From the NCBI RefSeq assembly GCF_026805545.1, contig NZ_JAPRFR010000001.1, positions 744,001 through 808,000 of the forward strand: DNA of 64,000 nt, given 5' to 3'. Shown here in pieces: positions 36,059 through 45,638 of this stretch. Position 1 is the stretch's first letter. Every line of letters begins with the position of its first letter. The position numbers were made by a program, and so were the translations under genes. This DNA comes from Aerococcus kribbianus (lineage in GTDB: Bacteria > Bacillota > Bacilli > Lactobacillales > Aerococcaceae). The notes beneath the pieces are model-generated. The model worked only from the letters and a program-made list of their open reading frames with translations. It made no database searches and had not been told where the DNA came from.

Positions 36059-37507
36059 ATGAATAAAAAAACTGTGTTTGCAACGGTAGGGAATGTCATG
36101 TTAGTCGAAGCGGGCTTACTAGGTATTCCCCTAGCCGTCGCCATTTACTATCAAGAAAGTATTTTAAATTACCAGGCCTATTTACTCACCATGTTGTTAT
36201 TACTGATAGGTGGAGGGCTATTGCGCTTGTTAATGCCCAAACATACCCGCTATACCGTCAAGGATGGTTTTGCCATTACTGCCCTATCCTGGTTTATCCT
36301 ATCCTTCTTTGGTGCCCTCCCTTTTGTTATTACCGGAGAAATTCCTAGTCTAATTGATGCCACTTTTGAAATGGCATCTGGCTTCACAACTACTGGTGCT
36401 TCTATTGTTCCCAACGTCGAAGCTCTGTCACAATCACTATTATTTTGGCGTAGCTTTTCTCACCTAATTGGTGGTTTAGGTGTCCTCGTTTTTATCTTCG
36501 CCTTTGCTCCTGACCTAGAAGAAGGATCAGTCAATATTATGATGGCAGAAGTGCCTGGACCAGAATTTGGGAAATTATCAGCTAAAAATAAGAGTTCTGC
36601 TAAAATTCTCTATGCCATGTACTTTGTTTTAACGGCCTGCTTGATTTTGGCCTTGCTCTTAACGGGCATGCAGCCTTTCGATGCAATTATTCATGCCTTT
36701 GGAACTGCTGGTACTGGTGGCTTTTCTAATAAGGCGACTTCTGTAGCTGCCTTTGACAATCCGGCTGCAGAATACATCCTCTCAATTGGGATGTTAGTTT
36801 TTGCCATGAACTTCAATTTATTTTATTATCTAATTAAACAGCAATTCAAGTTAGTGTGGCGCAATGAAGAATTGCGTTGCTTCATACTTATCGTAACTGC
36901 CGCAATCTTAGCAATTATGTTTAATATTCAAGGCGAATATAACTCTTTAGAGTCCCTATTTAGAGACGCCTTATTCCAAGTGACGACCATTATTTCTACC
37001 ACCGGCTATGCTACAGTTGATTTTGGCGCATGGCCGTTGTTTAGTCATATTATTCTATTACTGATTATGTTTGTCGGTGGGATGGCAGGTTCCACTGCAG
37101 GGGGGATAAAAGTATCCCGAATTCTAATTTACTTCAAAACGATTTGGGCCCAAGTCCAAAAAGTTTCCAATCCTCGTCGCGTTCTTCCGATTACTATAGA
37201 TGGTAAATGGGTAAATAATACTGCTATAAATCGCGTGCTAATTTATTGTGGCGTCTATGTTTTTCTGTTTATCACTGCTTTATTGGTGGTTAGTTGGTCG
37301 CAAAACGACTTTATCACTGCTTTTTCTGCTGTTGCTGCCACTATTAACAATATCGGACCTGGTCTAGGTTTGGTAGGGCCTACCACTTCTTTTGCTGGTT
37401 TGAGTCCTCTTTCCAAAATGGTCCTCACCTTTATCATGATTGCTGGTCGTTTAGAAATTTATCCCGTTTTAGCATTATTCCTGCCAAGTTTATGGAGAGA
37501 AAGATAG
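36059..37507 (+). CDS. trkH: Trk-type potassium uptake protein TrkH
   Basis: About 482 residues with 10-12 membrane segments. Pore-loop glycine motifs typical of the SKT superfamily are ASGFTTTGASI, GTAGTGGFSN, TTIISTTGYATVDF and INNIGPGLGLVG. Also GGMAGSTAGGIK. It moves K+ with TrkA as cytosolic gate. ATG at 36059 has GGAG six bases upstream; the frame extends to TTG/ATG at 36044/36047. It is followed by trkA after 9 bp. Confidence 0.87.
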   Translation: MNKKTVFATVGNVMLVEAGLLGIPLAVAIYYQESILNYQAYLLTMLLLLIGGGLLRLLMPKHTRYTVKDGFAITALSWFILSFFGALPFVITGEIPSLIDATFEMASGFTTTGASIVPNVEALSQSLLFWRSFSHLIGGLGVLVFIFAFAPDLEEGSVNIMMAEVPGPEFGKLSAKNKSSAKILYAMYFVLTACLILALLLTGMQPFDAIIHAFGTAGTGGFSNKATSVAAFDNPAAEYILSIGMLVFAMNFNLFYYLIKQQFKLVWRNEELRCFILIVTAAILAIMFNIQGEYNSLESLFRDALFQVTTIISTTGYATVDFGAWPLFSHIILLLIMFVGGMAGSTAGGIKVSRILIYFKTIWAQVQKVSNPRRVLPITIDGKWVNNTAINRVLIYCGVYVFLFITALLVVSWSQNDFITAFSAVAATINNIGPGLGLVGPTTSFAGLSPLSKMVLTFIMIAGRLEIYPVLALFLPSLWRER

Positions 37508-37516
37508 GGAGTATTT

Positions 37517-38869
37517 ATGAAAATTACTATTTGTGGTGGTGGTCAAACCGGCCAAGCCATCTGTGACGCTTTGTGGAAAAAGAATGATATCACCTTAATT
37601 GACCATGATGAAAATGTGGTTAACCAAGTGTTTTCCCAATTTGATATTCAGGCCATTCATGGGTCAGCCTTATCGTTAAATGTGCTTGATCAGGCCGATA
37701 CTAGCCATGCTGATGTTTTTATTGCGTGTACCAATTCCGATGAAGTCAATGTCGTGGCATGTAACCTTGCCAAGGCTCAAGGTGCAGCCTATGTTTGTGC
37801 CCGAGTCCGTAATATGAATTACCATGAAGATCTCGACTTCACCAAATCTGCCTTAAATCTTGATCAGATTATCAATCCAGAATTTCGTGCAGCTGGCTTA
37901 CTAGAAAAAATTATACATTTCCCAGCGTCCAATGCTGTGGAGAGCTTTGCAGAAGGAAAAGTTGAAATTTTCGCCTTCCCAATAGAAGCCTCTAGTCCTC
38001 TAGATACCATGACTTTGAGTGAATTTGACAGTCATTTTAAATCTGATGTCTTAGTATGTTTGATTGACCGCGATGGCGATATTATTATTCCTAGTGGGGA
38101 CACCCAAATTAAGGTTGGCGATACGGTCCATGTCACCGGTTCCCCACGTCAGATTAAAGCTTGGACCAAGGAATTAGGCGTAGCCAATAAAGCCTTAAAG
38201 AAATTATTCATTATTGGGGCAGGCACAGCTACCTATTTCTTGTTAAATAAGTTGAGGCATATCAATTATCATATTACTGTCGTTGAAAAAGACCGAATCA
38301 AAGCCAGTCAGTTAGCGCAAAGTTTTCCCCATGTTGAAGTGCTCCATGGCGATGGCACTGATCAGAAACTACTTTTAGACCAAGGCTTACGCACCTATGA
38401 TGCCTCTATTGCCTTGAGCAATCATGATGAAGCCAATATTTTAATCTCTCTTTTTGCACATTCCCAAGGGGTTGATAAGATTTTTACCTTGGTTAATCGG
38501 CCTTATCTACTCAAACCATTGACTCATATGGGATTAGATACTATCATTACGCCCAAACAAATGGCTGCTGAAGGAATTATTCGTTTGGTTCGTAAACTCA
38601 AAGCCACCCGACAATCGACCATTACCAATTTCTACCAACTGACACCTAACCAAGTGGAAGCCATTGAATTTAAAATTCTCAACGAAGCTAAAATCACTCA
38701 ATGTCAATTAAACGATCTGGAATTAATCGACCAAACCTTGATTGTAAATATCCAACGTAATGGTAAGAGTATTTTGCCGCGCGGTGAAAATCAGATTCGA
38801 GTGGGTGACTTGGTCTCTCTAGTCACTAAACATCGGGAAATGACCGATATTAATGATTTTGTTAAATAA
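37517..38869 (+). CDS. trkA: Trk potassium uptake regulator TrkA
   Basis: 450 residues made of two RCK units. First NAD-binding motif TICGGGQTGQAI and a TrkA-C domain to about 215; second fold from LFIIGAGTATYFL and a final TrkA-C domain. This duplicated form partners TrkH. GGAG precedes the ATG. It closes a two-gene operon at a strong terminator. Confidence 0.88.
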   Translation: MKITICGGGQTGQAICDALWKKNDITLIDHDENVVNQVFSQFDIQAIHGSALSLNVLDQADTSHADVFIACTNSDEVNVVACNLAKAQGAAYVCARVRNMNYHEDLDFTKSALNLDQIINPEFRAAGLLEKIIHFPASNAVESFAEGKVEIFAFPIEASSPLDTMTLSEFDSHFKSDVLVCLIDRDGDIIIPSGDTQIKVGDTVHVTGSPRQIKAWTKELGVANKALKKLFIIGAGTATYFLLNKLRHINYHITVVEKDRIKASQLAQSFPHVEVLHGDGTDQKLLLDQGLRTYDASIALSNHDEANILISLFAHSQGVDKIFTLVNRPYLLKPLTHMGLDTIITPKQMAAEGIIRLVRKLKATRQSTITNFYQLTPNQVEAIEFKILNEAKITQCQLNDLELIDQTLIVNIQRNGKSILPRGENQIRVGDLVSLVTKHREMTDINDFVK

Positions 38870-38882
38870 TTCATACATAATA

Positions 38883-38914
38883 AAAAATCGCGGTATTAGC
38901 ACCGCGATTTTTTT
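38883..38914. terminator. bidirectional terminator between trkA and M20 gene
   Basis: AAAATCGCGGT and ACCGCGATTTT pair around ATTAGC, with T7 on plus and an A/T-run on minus. Confidence 0.85.
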
Positions 38915-38927
38915 GTTAGTCATTTTC

Positions 38928-40073
38928 TTAAGCTAAATCAAAGTAATTTTCAAAGATTGCTTTGTAGCGATCGATAAATTCTAGATAATTGTCAATAGAA
39001 ACATATTCATCTAATTGATGAGGCAATTCTGCTTCGCCGGGACCAAAGATTAAGAGGTTTAGGTCATGGTCTTTAGTGAAAGAAGCAGCATCTGTTGTCG
39101 GTGAAATACCCCCTTGAGCAAAGTCAGAACCAACCACTTTGATAGCTGCTTGCATAATAGCAGAATCATCTGGTTTAGCCACAGAATATTTGTTGTTATC
39201 TAAATGCAATTCTAATTGGCCTTGGCCTTCATCATTAATATCTTTAATAATATTTTCCAAAGTTTCAATGACTTTATCGTTGTCATAATCAGGAATAGTA
39301 CGTGCATTCCCTTCAATTTTAGCTTGAGCTGGAATGGAGTTCACTTGGTCACCACCAGAAATGATAGTGATTGCATTCGTTGTTTCCCCTAAAATTTCAT
39401 CATGATAATCTTCTGTGACTTGCCCAAGTTCTTTGTCAGCGGCCACAACAAATTTCGCTAAAGCTGAAATAGCATTAATCCCTTCTTTAGGCATTGAAGA
39501 GTGGCTTGATTTACCCTTAGAAGTAACAGTATAGAGAATTGAGCCTTTATGGGTGTAAATTAATTTTTCACCAGTGGGTTCACCAATAAGAATATCCGTA
39601 ACATCATCGACATAACCTTCTTTGGCTAATTGTTCAGAACCATATTGGCCGACTTCTTCACCAACTGTTCCCAAGAAGCGAATTTTACCATTAAAATCAG
39701 GATGATCTTCCTTGAATTCAATCAATGCGATAACTAGAGCAGCTACACCAGACTTCATATCAGATGTTCCGCGGCCGTATAACTTATCGCCTTCAATTTC
39801 ACCGGAGAATGGTGGGTATTTCCATTCGTCTTCATCACCGGCAGCCACCACATCTAAGTGACCAGAAATTCCTAAAACCAAATCAGAGCCAGACCCGTCA
39901 CCAAATTCAGCCACTAAAGAGTTTCGATCGGTATCATATTCGACTTGCTCAGAATCGATATCATACTCTTTAAAGACATCAGCTAAGTATTGAGCAACCT
40001 CTGCTTCATTATCATTAACTGATTTAATTTGAATTATATCTTGCAAAATTTGTACTTTTTTCTCTTTGTCCAT
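38928..40073 (-). CDS. M20 family metallopeptidase (ArgE/DapE type), copy 2
   Basis: 381 residues, the same length as copy 1 at 30259-31404, with the same metal motifs GISGHLDVVAAGDEDEW, GRGTSDMKSG and GTVGEEVGQYG. Near-identical segments in N- and C-terminal regions show that the two arose by duplication. This copy is alone, without transporter genes. Substrate unknown (peptide, N-acyl amino acid or succinyl-diaminopimelate). AAAGGGG precedes the ATG. Confidence 0.85.
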   Translation of the reverse strand: MDKEKKVQILQDIIQIKSVNDNEAEVAQYLADVFKEYDIDSEQVEYDTDRNSLVAEFGDGSGSDLVLGISGHLDVVAAGDEDEWKYPPFSGEIEGDKLYGRGTSDMKSGVAALVIALIEFKEDHPDFNGKIRFLGTVGEEVGQYGSEQLAKEGYVDDVTDILIGEPTGEKLIYTHKGSILYTVTSKGKSSHSSMPKEGINAISALAKFVVAADKELGQVTEDYHDEILGETTNAITIISGGDQVNSIPAQAKIEGNARTIPDYDNDKVIETLENIIKDINDEGQGQLELHLDNNKYSVAKPDDSAIMQAAIKVVGSDFAQGGISPTTDAASFTKDHDLNLLIFGPGEAELPHQLDEYVSIDNYLEFIDRYKAIFENYFDLA

Positions 40074-40157
40074 AAACTCATTCCCCTTTCGATCTTTATA
40101 ATTAATATCATAGTGCCAATTCCTTACTTTGTAAAATAATAACCGTTCAAAAGTAGC

Positions 40158-40637
40158 TTATTTATGATAGGCATGGCCGTTTTGAATACGAAAGGACCGA
40201 TAAATTTGTTCACTAAGTACTAACCGCATAAGTTGATGAGGAAAAGTCAGCTTACCGAAGCTGATTAATTGATCCGCCCGTTGTTCTAACTCATGGCTTG
40301 TTCCTAACGAGCCTCCAATGACAAACACTAGGTTAGAATGCCCATAGATTAGGGATTGACTCATTGATTCGGCTAGTTCTTCTGAACTTAACATTTTTCC
40401 TTTAATTGCCAAAACATAAACGTAATCATTGGGAGCAATCTTATCTAAAATACGTTGGCCTTCTTTAATTTTAATTTGTTCCTCTTCCTTATCAGACGCT
40501 GAGTCTGGGGTGGCCTCATCTTTGACTTCAATCACTTCAAATTTGCAATATTTGCCTAAACGTTTAGCATACTCAGCGATACCTTGCTTAAGATATTTTT
40601 CCTTTAGTTTGCCAACAGCTATGATTTTTACTCGCAT
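40158..40637 (-). CDS. rlmH: 23S rRNA pseudouridine-1915 N3-methyltransferase
   Basis: 159 residues, standard for RlmH (SPOUT fold). The N-terminus is RVKIIAVGKLKEKYL; the S-adenosylmethionine knot has FVIGGSLGTS and the C-terminus is QIYRSFRIQNGHAYHK. It methylates pseudouridine in helix 69 of 23S rRNA. In many Lactobacillales rlmH directly follows htrA; here about 2.7 kb with ktrBA and a DnaA-box cluster separates them. AAGGAG precedes the ATG. Confidence 0.95.
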   Translation of the reverse strand: MRVKIIAVGKLKEKYLKQGIAEYAKRLGKYCKFEVIEVKDEATPDSASDKEEEQIKIKEGQRILDKIAPNDYVYVLAIKGKMLSSEELAESMSQSLIYGHSNLVFVIGGSLGTSHELEQRADQLISFGKLTFPHQLMRLVLSEQIYRSFRIQNGHAYHK

Positions 40638-40677
40638 AATAAACTCCTTACAAATACCCAGAAATTAAAAATTTTAC

Positions 40678-40705
40678 TTCACTTTTAGAAATAAATGGCT
40701 ATAAT
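40678..40705 (+). promoter_or_regulatory. promoter of ktrBA
   Basis: TTCACT (40678-40683) and consensus TATAAT (40700-40705), 16-bp spacer, 38 bp before the ktrB start. Confidence 0.5.
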
Positions 40706-40743
40706 ATATATGTTTATAATAACAAAGGAGGCTTATTTCCGCC

Positions 40744-42126
40744 ATGATGCGTTTACTCAACCAGAGACTATCCAATCCCCAAAAGATTGCTTTAAGCTTT
40801 CTTTTTGTCATTTTTATTGGCTCACTCTTACTCAGCCTACCCATTAGTCAACTCCCTACTTCACAAGCCACTTATATTGATCATCTCTTTATTTCTGTAT
40901 CTGCGGTTTGCGTGACCGGACTTTTTACTCAGTCTATTGCTGAATCATATACCCGATTTGGTCAAGTGGTCCTGATGGCCTTGATTCAAGTGGGAGGACT
41001 AGGCTTAATGACAATAATCGGACTAATTTATATTCGGATTGGCCAAAAAATTCGCTTATCGAATCAACTCGTTTTAGCCGATGCCTTAAACAAAGAATCA
41101 GTCTTCGATACCAAAGACTTTATTGCTAATATTTTTAAATACACAGCGATTATCGAAGGAATCGGTGCCTTACTCTTTGCTACTTACTTTATTCCTCATT
41201 TAGGTTGGTTCAAAGGCACTTTCACTGCTTTATTTATGGCGGTCTCCGCTTTCTGTAACGCTGGTTTTGATCCCTTATCGAATCAATCCATGATTCCTTA
41301 TCAAACCGTGCCAGTGATTAACTGGACCATTATGGCCTTAATTGTCCTAGGTGGGATTGGTTATAGTGTCTGGTTTGATATCAGCCATCAAATCCGCCAT
41401 TTCAACTGGCATCATCCTAAACTATCGCTAAGGATGGCCTATAAAAAATTACATATTCATAGTAAATTAGCCCTACTAATGACTGCTTTACTCATTCTAA
41501 TTGGCGCTCTACTATTTTGTCTGGTGGAGTGGCACAACACCCAAACAATTGGTCAGCTTTCAATAGGCAATAAAATTATGACAGGTTTTTTTCAAACGAT
41601 TACGATGCGAACTGCTGGTTTTGCTAGCATTGATTATACTTTAGCCAAGCCCATCTCCTTATTGATTTTTATTGTGACCATGTTTATTGGGGGATCACCA
41701 GGGTCAACTGCCGGAGGATTGAAAACAACGACCTTTGCCTTAGTTCTAATGATGGCTTGGGCTGAAATCAAACAAAGTGAGCCTATCAACTTTGCTAAGC
41801 GAACCATCCCACGCCCCTTAGTTCGCAAGGCCTTTGTCATCTTTATGCTTTATGTGAGCTTACTCGTCATAGGATCTGGTCTCATATTAAGCTTCGACCC
41901 TGGAACCGATTACCTTTATATTTTATTTGAAAGTGTTTCAGCCATCGCAACAGTCGGTGTGACTGCTAACTTAACCACAGAACTTAGCACCGCTAGCCAT
42001 ATTGTCATTATGTTAATGATGTTTATTGGCCGTATTGGTCCGATGACCATGTTTTTATCCCTACGTTTCAAAAATGATGACAAAACCGAAGTAAATTATG
42101 CACGCGGCAACATATTAATTGGATAG
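40744..42126 (+). CDS. ktrB: Ktr-type potassium transporter, membrane subunit
   Basis: 460 residues with about ten membrane segments. SKT pore motifs are SAVCVTGLFT, SAFCNAGFDPLS, TMRTAGFASID and SAIATVGVTANL. GGSPGSTAGGLKT is typical of the KtrB/TrkG branch. It forms a K+ (usually Na+-stimulated) channel-like transporter gated by the RCK protein next to it. AAAGGAGG lies 12 nt before the ATG; a second ATG follows immediately. Confidence 0.87.
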   Translation: MMRLLNQRLSNPQKIALSFLFVIFIGSLLLSLPISQLPTSQATYIDHLFISVSAVCVTGLFTQSIAESYTRFGQVVLMALIQVGGLGLMTIIGLIYIRIGQKIRLSNQLVLADALNKESVFDTKDFIANIFKYTAIIEGIGALLFATYFIPHLGWFKGTFTALFMAVSAFCNAGFDPLSNQSMIPYQTVPVINWTIMALIVLGGIGYSVWFDISHQIRHFNWHHPKLSLRMAYKKLHIHSKLALLMTALLILIGALLFCLVEWHNTQTIGQLSIGNKIMTGFFQTITMRTAGFASIDYTLAKPISLLIFIVTMFIGGSPGSTAGGLKTTTFALVLMMAWAEIKQSEPINFAKRTIPRPLVRKAFVIFMLYVSLLVIGSGLILSFDPGTDYLYILFESVSAIATVGVTANLTTELSTASHIVIMLMMFIGRIGPMTMFLSLRFKNDDKTEVNYARGNILIG

Positions 42127-42137
42127 GAGCGAATATT

Positions 42138-42812
42138 ATGACAGCACAACGAACAATTGGCATTTTAGGTCTCGGAATCTTCGGATCAACCCTAGCCGAA
42201 ACCCTAGCAAATTATGGTATTGAAGTGATTGCCTGTGATATTAATCAGAAGAATGTCGACCGCATTAGTCATTCACTGACTGTAGGTGGGGTAGGCGACT
42301 TCACTGACCTCGATTATCTTAAATCCTTAGGTTTTGCCCAATGTGACACGATTGTCATTTCTACTGGGTCCAGCTTAGAATCCTCTGTTCTTGGTCTAGT
42401 AAATGCCAAAGAATTAGGCGTCGACCGTATCATCTGCAAGGTTAAGAACAAATCACATCGCAAAGTATTAACTGCTTTGGGGGCTGACTTGGTTGTCCAA
42501 CCTGAAAAAGAATCCGCTAAACGTATGGCGACAAGCTTGCTTCGTCATTCCATTGACGAACTGATTAAGTTAGACAGCCAAACGTCAATCGTCGAATTTC
42601 ATGCCCCCAAACGGTGGCTAGGTAAAAGTTTGGACAGTCTGGACCTAAGAAATCGCTATGATATCAATATCATTGGCATCCGCCGTGGCAAACAGCAAAG
42701 TCTTATTACTAACTTCCCTTTTGACTATTGTTTAAGTGAACATGAAACCTATGTCGCTGTTGCAGACAATGATAAATTCGAAAAAGCTGATTACCTAGAA
42801 AGTATTCGCTAA
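42138..42812 (+). CDS. ktrA: Ktr potassium uptake regulator (RCK)
   Basis: 224 residues with a single RCK unit: Rossmann GILGLGIFGSTLAETL, Asp in VIACDINQ, then a TrkA-C domain from about 140. The single-RCK size distinguishes KtrA from the duplicated TrkA at 37517. TAGGAGC precedes the ATG and 11 bp separate it from ktrB. Confidence 0.88.
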   Translation: MTAQRTIGILGLGIFGSTLAETLANYGIEVIACDINQKNVDRISHSLTVGGVGDFTDLDYLKSLGFAQCDTIVISTGSSLESSVLGLVNAKELGVDRIICKVKNKSHRKVLTALGADLVVQPEKESAKRMATSLLRHSIDELIKLDSQTSIVEFHAPKRWLGKSLDSLDLRNRYDINIIGIRRGKQQSLITNFPFDYCLSEHETYVAVADNDKFEKADYLESIR

Positions 42813-42858
42813 TTTTTACTTAGCTTCTAAGAAAAACCTGGTCAAATAATCAATGAAA

Positions 42859-42911
42859 GCTAGTCACTGGCAAAATGATAACAGCTCATTTTGTTAGCGA
42901 CTAGCCTTTTT
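42859..42911 (+). terminator. terminator of ktrBA
   Basis: A stem of about 20 bp with G-U pairs, GCTAGTC...GACTAGC outside and CAAAATGA/TCATTTTG inside, followed by a T6 run. Confidence 0.85.
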
Positions 42912-42929
42912 TAATGTCAAAAATTATAG

Positions 42930-43233
42930 TTATCCCCAGTTATCCAAAAGATATCCACAAATCCACAAAATGTATCTGGTGAAAATCTTGATATAGCAGG
43001 ATTTTTACGTATATTTGCTATTGAATATAAAATTATAAACATTTTATCCCCAAAGTTAATCACAAGACAAAAACCTTGTCATGTAAGTATTCTGGCTATA
43101 TTCTTCACCATGATATCCACAGTTATTTCTACTTGTAAGTATCTTTATCCCCAACTTATCCCCAATTCACACACAATTTATACACAACTGTGTATAGAAT
43201 TCCGTTTTGATAGGCTTTCTCAGTTTATCCGCT
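42930..43233. other. cluster of DnaA-box-like nonamers (possible oriC or DnaA-titration site)
   Basis: At least ten nonamers close to TTATCCACA lie in about 300 bp. They include TTATCCCCA at 42930, 43044, 43145 and 43156, TTATCCAAA at 42940, ATATCCACA at 42951 and 43113, TTATACACA at 43178, an inverted TGTGTATAG at 43189 and TTATCCGCT at 43225. An AT-rich stretch lies at 43000-43043. Nearly all boxes point the same way. dnaA and dnaN are not in the window, and the genes on both sides converge on this region. Beyond the cluster (43234-43346) nothing else is recognisable. Confidence 0.65.
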
Positions 43234-43346
43234 GATATTTAAAAGCAAAACGCCTACAAAAATGCGAAGGCAAGAAGGATTGTTTCGATAATTATCGAAT
43301 ACTACCTATAGCGCGTTAAAATACTCATTCTAAAGGAAGCTAAACA

Positions 43347-43386
43347 AAACCAGCGAGTGGGACAAAATTGTCCCACTCGCTGGTTT
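43347..43386 (-). terminator. terminator of htrA
   Basis: Perfect 18-bp arms (43347-43364 and 43369-43386) around AAAT, core GTGGGACA/TGTCCCAC, followed on the minus strand by TTTGTTT. Confidence 0.85.
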
Positions 43387-43397
43387 GAACTTATATT

Positions 43398-44708
43398 TTA
43401 AGAAACTTGTTCTTCTTGCGGTTCGAGTTGTACTTTAACCGTTTGTTGTTTACCATCCCGGTAGACTTCCACTTCAACTTCTTGGTTAGCATCAGCACTA
43501 TAAAGGGCTTTGCGTAAGCTAATGGAGTCTGTCACCTCTTGACCATTGAACTTAGTGATAATGTCATTCACTTTAAGGCCGGCATTAGCAGCTGGTGAGT
43601 TTGCTTCGATATCCAAAACAACGACACCTGACTCGAGTCCATCTGGTACATTAAGAATTTCTTCTTGTTGTTGCATTGGTACTTGGTTTAGCGTAGCCAT
43701 CACCACACCTAATGATGGGCGAATCACGCGACCATCTTTTTCTAACTGAGTGATAATGGTTTGAACATCGTTTGCTGGAATCGCAAAGCCCATCCCCTCA
43801 ACTTGGTCAGCGGAGATTTTCATAGAATTAATACCAATAACTTGACCAGCTGAATTTAGCAAGGCCCCTCCAGAGTTACCAGGGTTGATAGCCGCATCCG
43901 TTTGAATGGCATTTACTTGCCAATCATACATTTTATCGCCATCCAAATCAACTGGAACTGTCCGATCTAAACCTGAGATAATCCCTTGGGTAACCGTTGA
44001 AGCAAAATCGGAGCCTAATGGTGAACCAATAGCAATAGCTGGTTCACCGACAGTAAGGGAATCAGAATCTCCAAATTCAGCTACCGTATCAACCTCATTA
44101 GCAGGGATTCGTAGCACAGCTAAGTCAGTCCAAACATCTGCTCCTACTAGTTCGGCTTTTACCTGTTTACCTTCACTAGTAATCACTTCAAGCGCATCTG
44201 ATCCATCAATTACATGGTTATTAGTTACCACATAAGCTGAATCACCATCAATCTTATAAACCACACCGCTCCCCTCAGAAGCAGTTTCATAGTTAGCTTC
44301 ATCATTATTAGATTCTTGACGATCGGGTTGAACTAAACCAAATAAGTCAATTGTCGAATTAGTATCTGCCAAGTTTGCAACTGAGACAACAGCGCCTTGG
44401 ACCTTAGAAACTGTTTCACTGACATCAGTAGACACATCTAATGACGCAGTCTGGGTGTTTTCTCCTTGCTTATTTTCGTTTTGTTTTTGGACTTGTTCTT
44501 GAACCATGGATTCAATTTGAGCTTGATCAGGATTAGTAGCGTTTTCCTGACCCATCGCCAATGAGAAAACACCAACCAGTGAAGCTCCAATCAATCCCCC
44601 TACTATTGGTGGCAGCCAGCCCTGTTTATTGGATTTATGGTCTACCTTATGAGGTTCATTAGGGTTCCCAGGCATTTTATTATTCATGTTATTATTTTCA
44701 CTACTCAT
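43398..44708 (-). CDS. htrA: HtrA-like serine protease with PDZ domain
   Basis: 436 residues. One membrane helix at about 31-53 follows a hydrophilic cytoplasmic N-terminus, so the protease faces outside. The trypsin-like triad is His 165 (TNNHVID), Asp 195 (WTDLAVLR) and Ser 279 (NPGNSGGALL). A PDZ domain runs from about 330 to 430. It degrades misfolded exported proteins. AAGGAGG precedes the ATG. It follows walJ by 91 bp, the usual end of the wal cluster. Confidence 0.92.
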   Translation of the reverse strand: MSSENNNMNNKMPGNPNEPHKVDHKSNKQGWLPPIVGGLIGASLVGVFSLAMGQENATNPDQAQIESMVQEQVQKQNENKQGENTQTASLDVSTDVSETVSKVQGAVVSVANLADTNSTIDLFGLVQPDRQESNNDEANYETASEGSGVVYKIDGDSAYVVTNNHVIDGSDALEVITSEGKQVKAELVGADVWTDLAVLRIPANEVDTVAEFGDSDSLTVGEPAIAIGSPLGSDFASTVTQGIISGLDRTVPVDLDGDKMYDWQVNAIQTDAAINPGNSGGALLNSAGQVIGINSMKISADQVEGMGFAIPANDVQTIITQLEKDGRVIRPSLGVVMATLNQVPMQQQEEILNVPDGLESGVVVLDIEANSPAANAGLKVNDIITKFNGQEVTDSISLRKALYSADANQEVEVEVYRDGKQQTVKVQLEPQEEQVS

Positions 44709-44799
44709 ACTAGTTGGTCCTCCTTAGTTTCAACTTTGTCATTATTATAAGCTGAAACTGTGAATCTTTGTCTGTCTTATCTTTATATTTTTCTTAAGA

Positions 44800-45615
44800 T
44801 TATAACGTATACAATTCAGTAGGTTCTACTGGGTCGGTTTCATTTAGTGTGAAACTTTCGTTGACTCCAAGTCCATGCTCACGCATTAATGTTAAATTCG
44901 TTTGGTAGGCAATAGATTTTAGATTATTCTCCTCAGATAGGTGGCCTAGATAAACTCGTTTAGTATGGTCACCAATCATTTCTGACATGGCTAGGGCTGA
45001 AGCATCATTAGACAGATGACCCTTGTCCCCTAAGATTCGCTGCTTCAAGGACCAAGGATAGCGTCCCATCCGCAACATATCCAAATCATGGTTGCTTTCA
45101 ATCAAGAAAACATCGGAATTACTTAGCAGGCCTCGCAAGCGGTCGCTAACATAGCCTGTATCAGTGAGCATGGTAAACTGCTTATTATCTTTTTGAAAGG
45201 CATAAAATTGGGGGTCAGCCGCATCATGACTAACTGCAAAAGATTGGATATCAATATCACCCAAAGTCAATACCTCTCCTTGCTCCATGACATTCATCTT
45301 TAAGGGATCAATGTGGCCGCACTTGTTCCCAATGGCTTGCCAGGTCGCTTCATTGGCATAAATATTAACATCATACTTACGGGCTAAAACACCTAGGCCT
45401 TTGATATGGTCAGAATGTTCGTGTGTGATAAAAATCGAGTCAATATCTTGCATCTGACGGCCAATTTTCGCTAATTTATTTTCAATTTGTTTACCTGAAA
45501 ATCCCGCATCTACTAGAATTTTTTGCTTGGGAGTTTCAATATAGGTCGCGTTTCCTTTACTACTACTTGAGAGCATGGAAACACGCATAGAATAATCACT
45601 AGCTGTGTTTTCCAT
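44800..45615 (-). CDS. walJ: WalJ (YycJ) metallo-beta-lactamase-fold protein
   Basis: 271 residues. The metal motif THEHSDHIKGL, the VSHDAADP His and the TDTGYVSD Asp are present. In Bacillus and Streptococcus the protein is encoded with WalRK; it is thought to act as a nuclease linked to DNA replication or repair. AAAGGAT precedes the ATG. The DUF2207 gene lies directly upstream. Confidence 0.9.
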   Translation of the reverse strand: MENTASDYSMRVSMLSSSSKGNATYIETPKQKILVDAGFSGKQIENKLAKIGRQMQDIDSIFITHEHSDHIKGLGVLARKYDVNIYANEATWQAIGNKCGHIDPLKMNVMEQGEVLTLGDIDIQSFAVSHDAADPQFYAFQKDNKQFTMLTDTGYVSDRLRGLLSNSDVFLIESNHDLDMLRMGRYPWSLKQRILGDKGHLSNDASALAMSEMIGDHTKRVYLGHLSEENNLKSIAYQTNLTLMREHGLGVNESFTLNETDPVEPTELYTL

Positions 45616-45638
45616 GAAGTCATCCTTTCTAAAACGAA

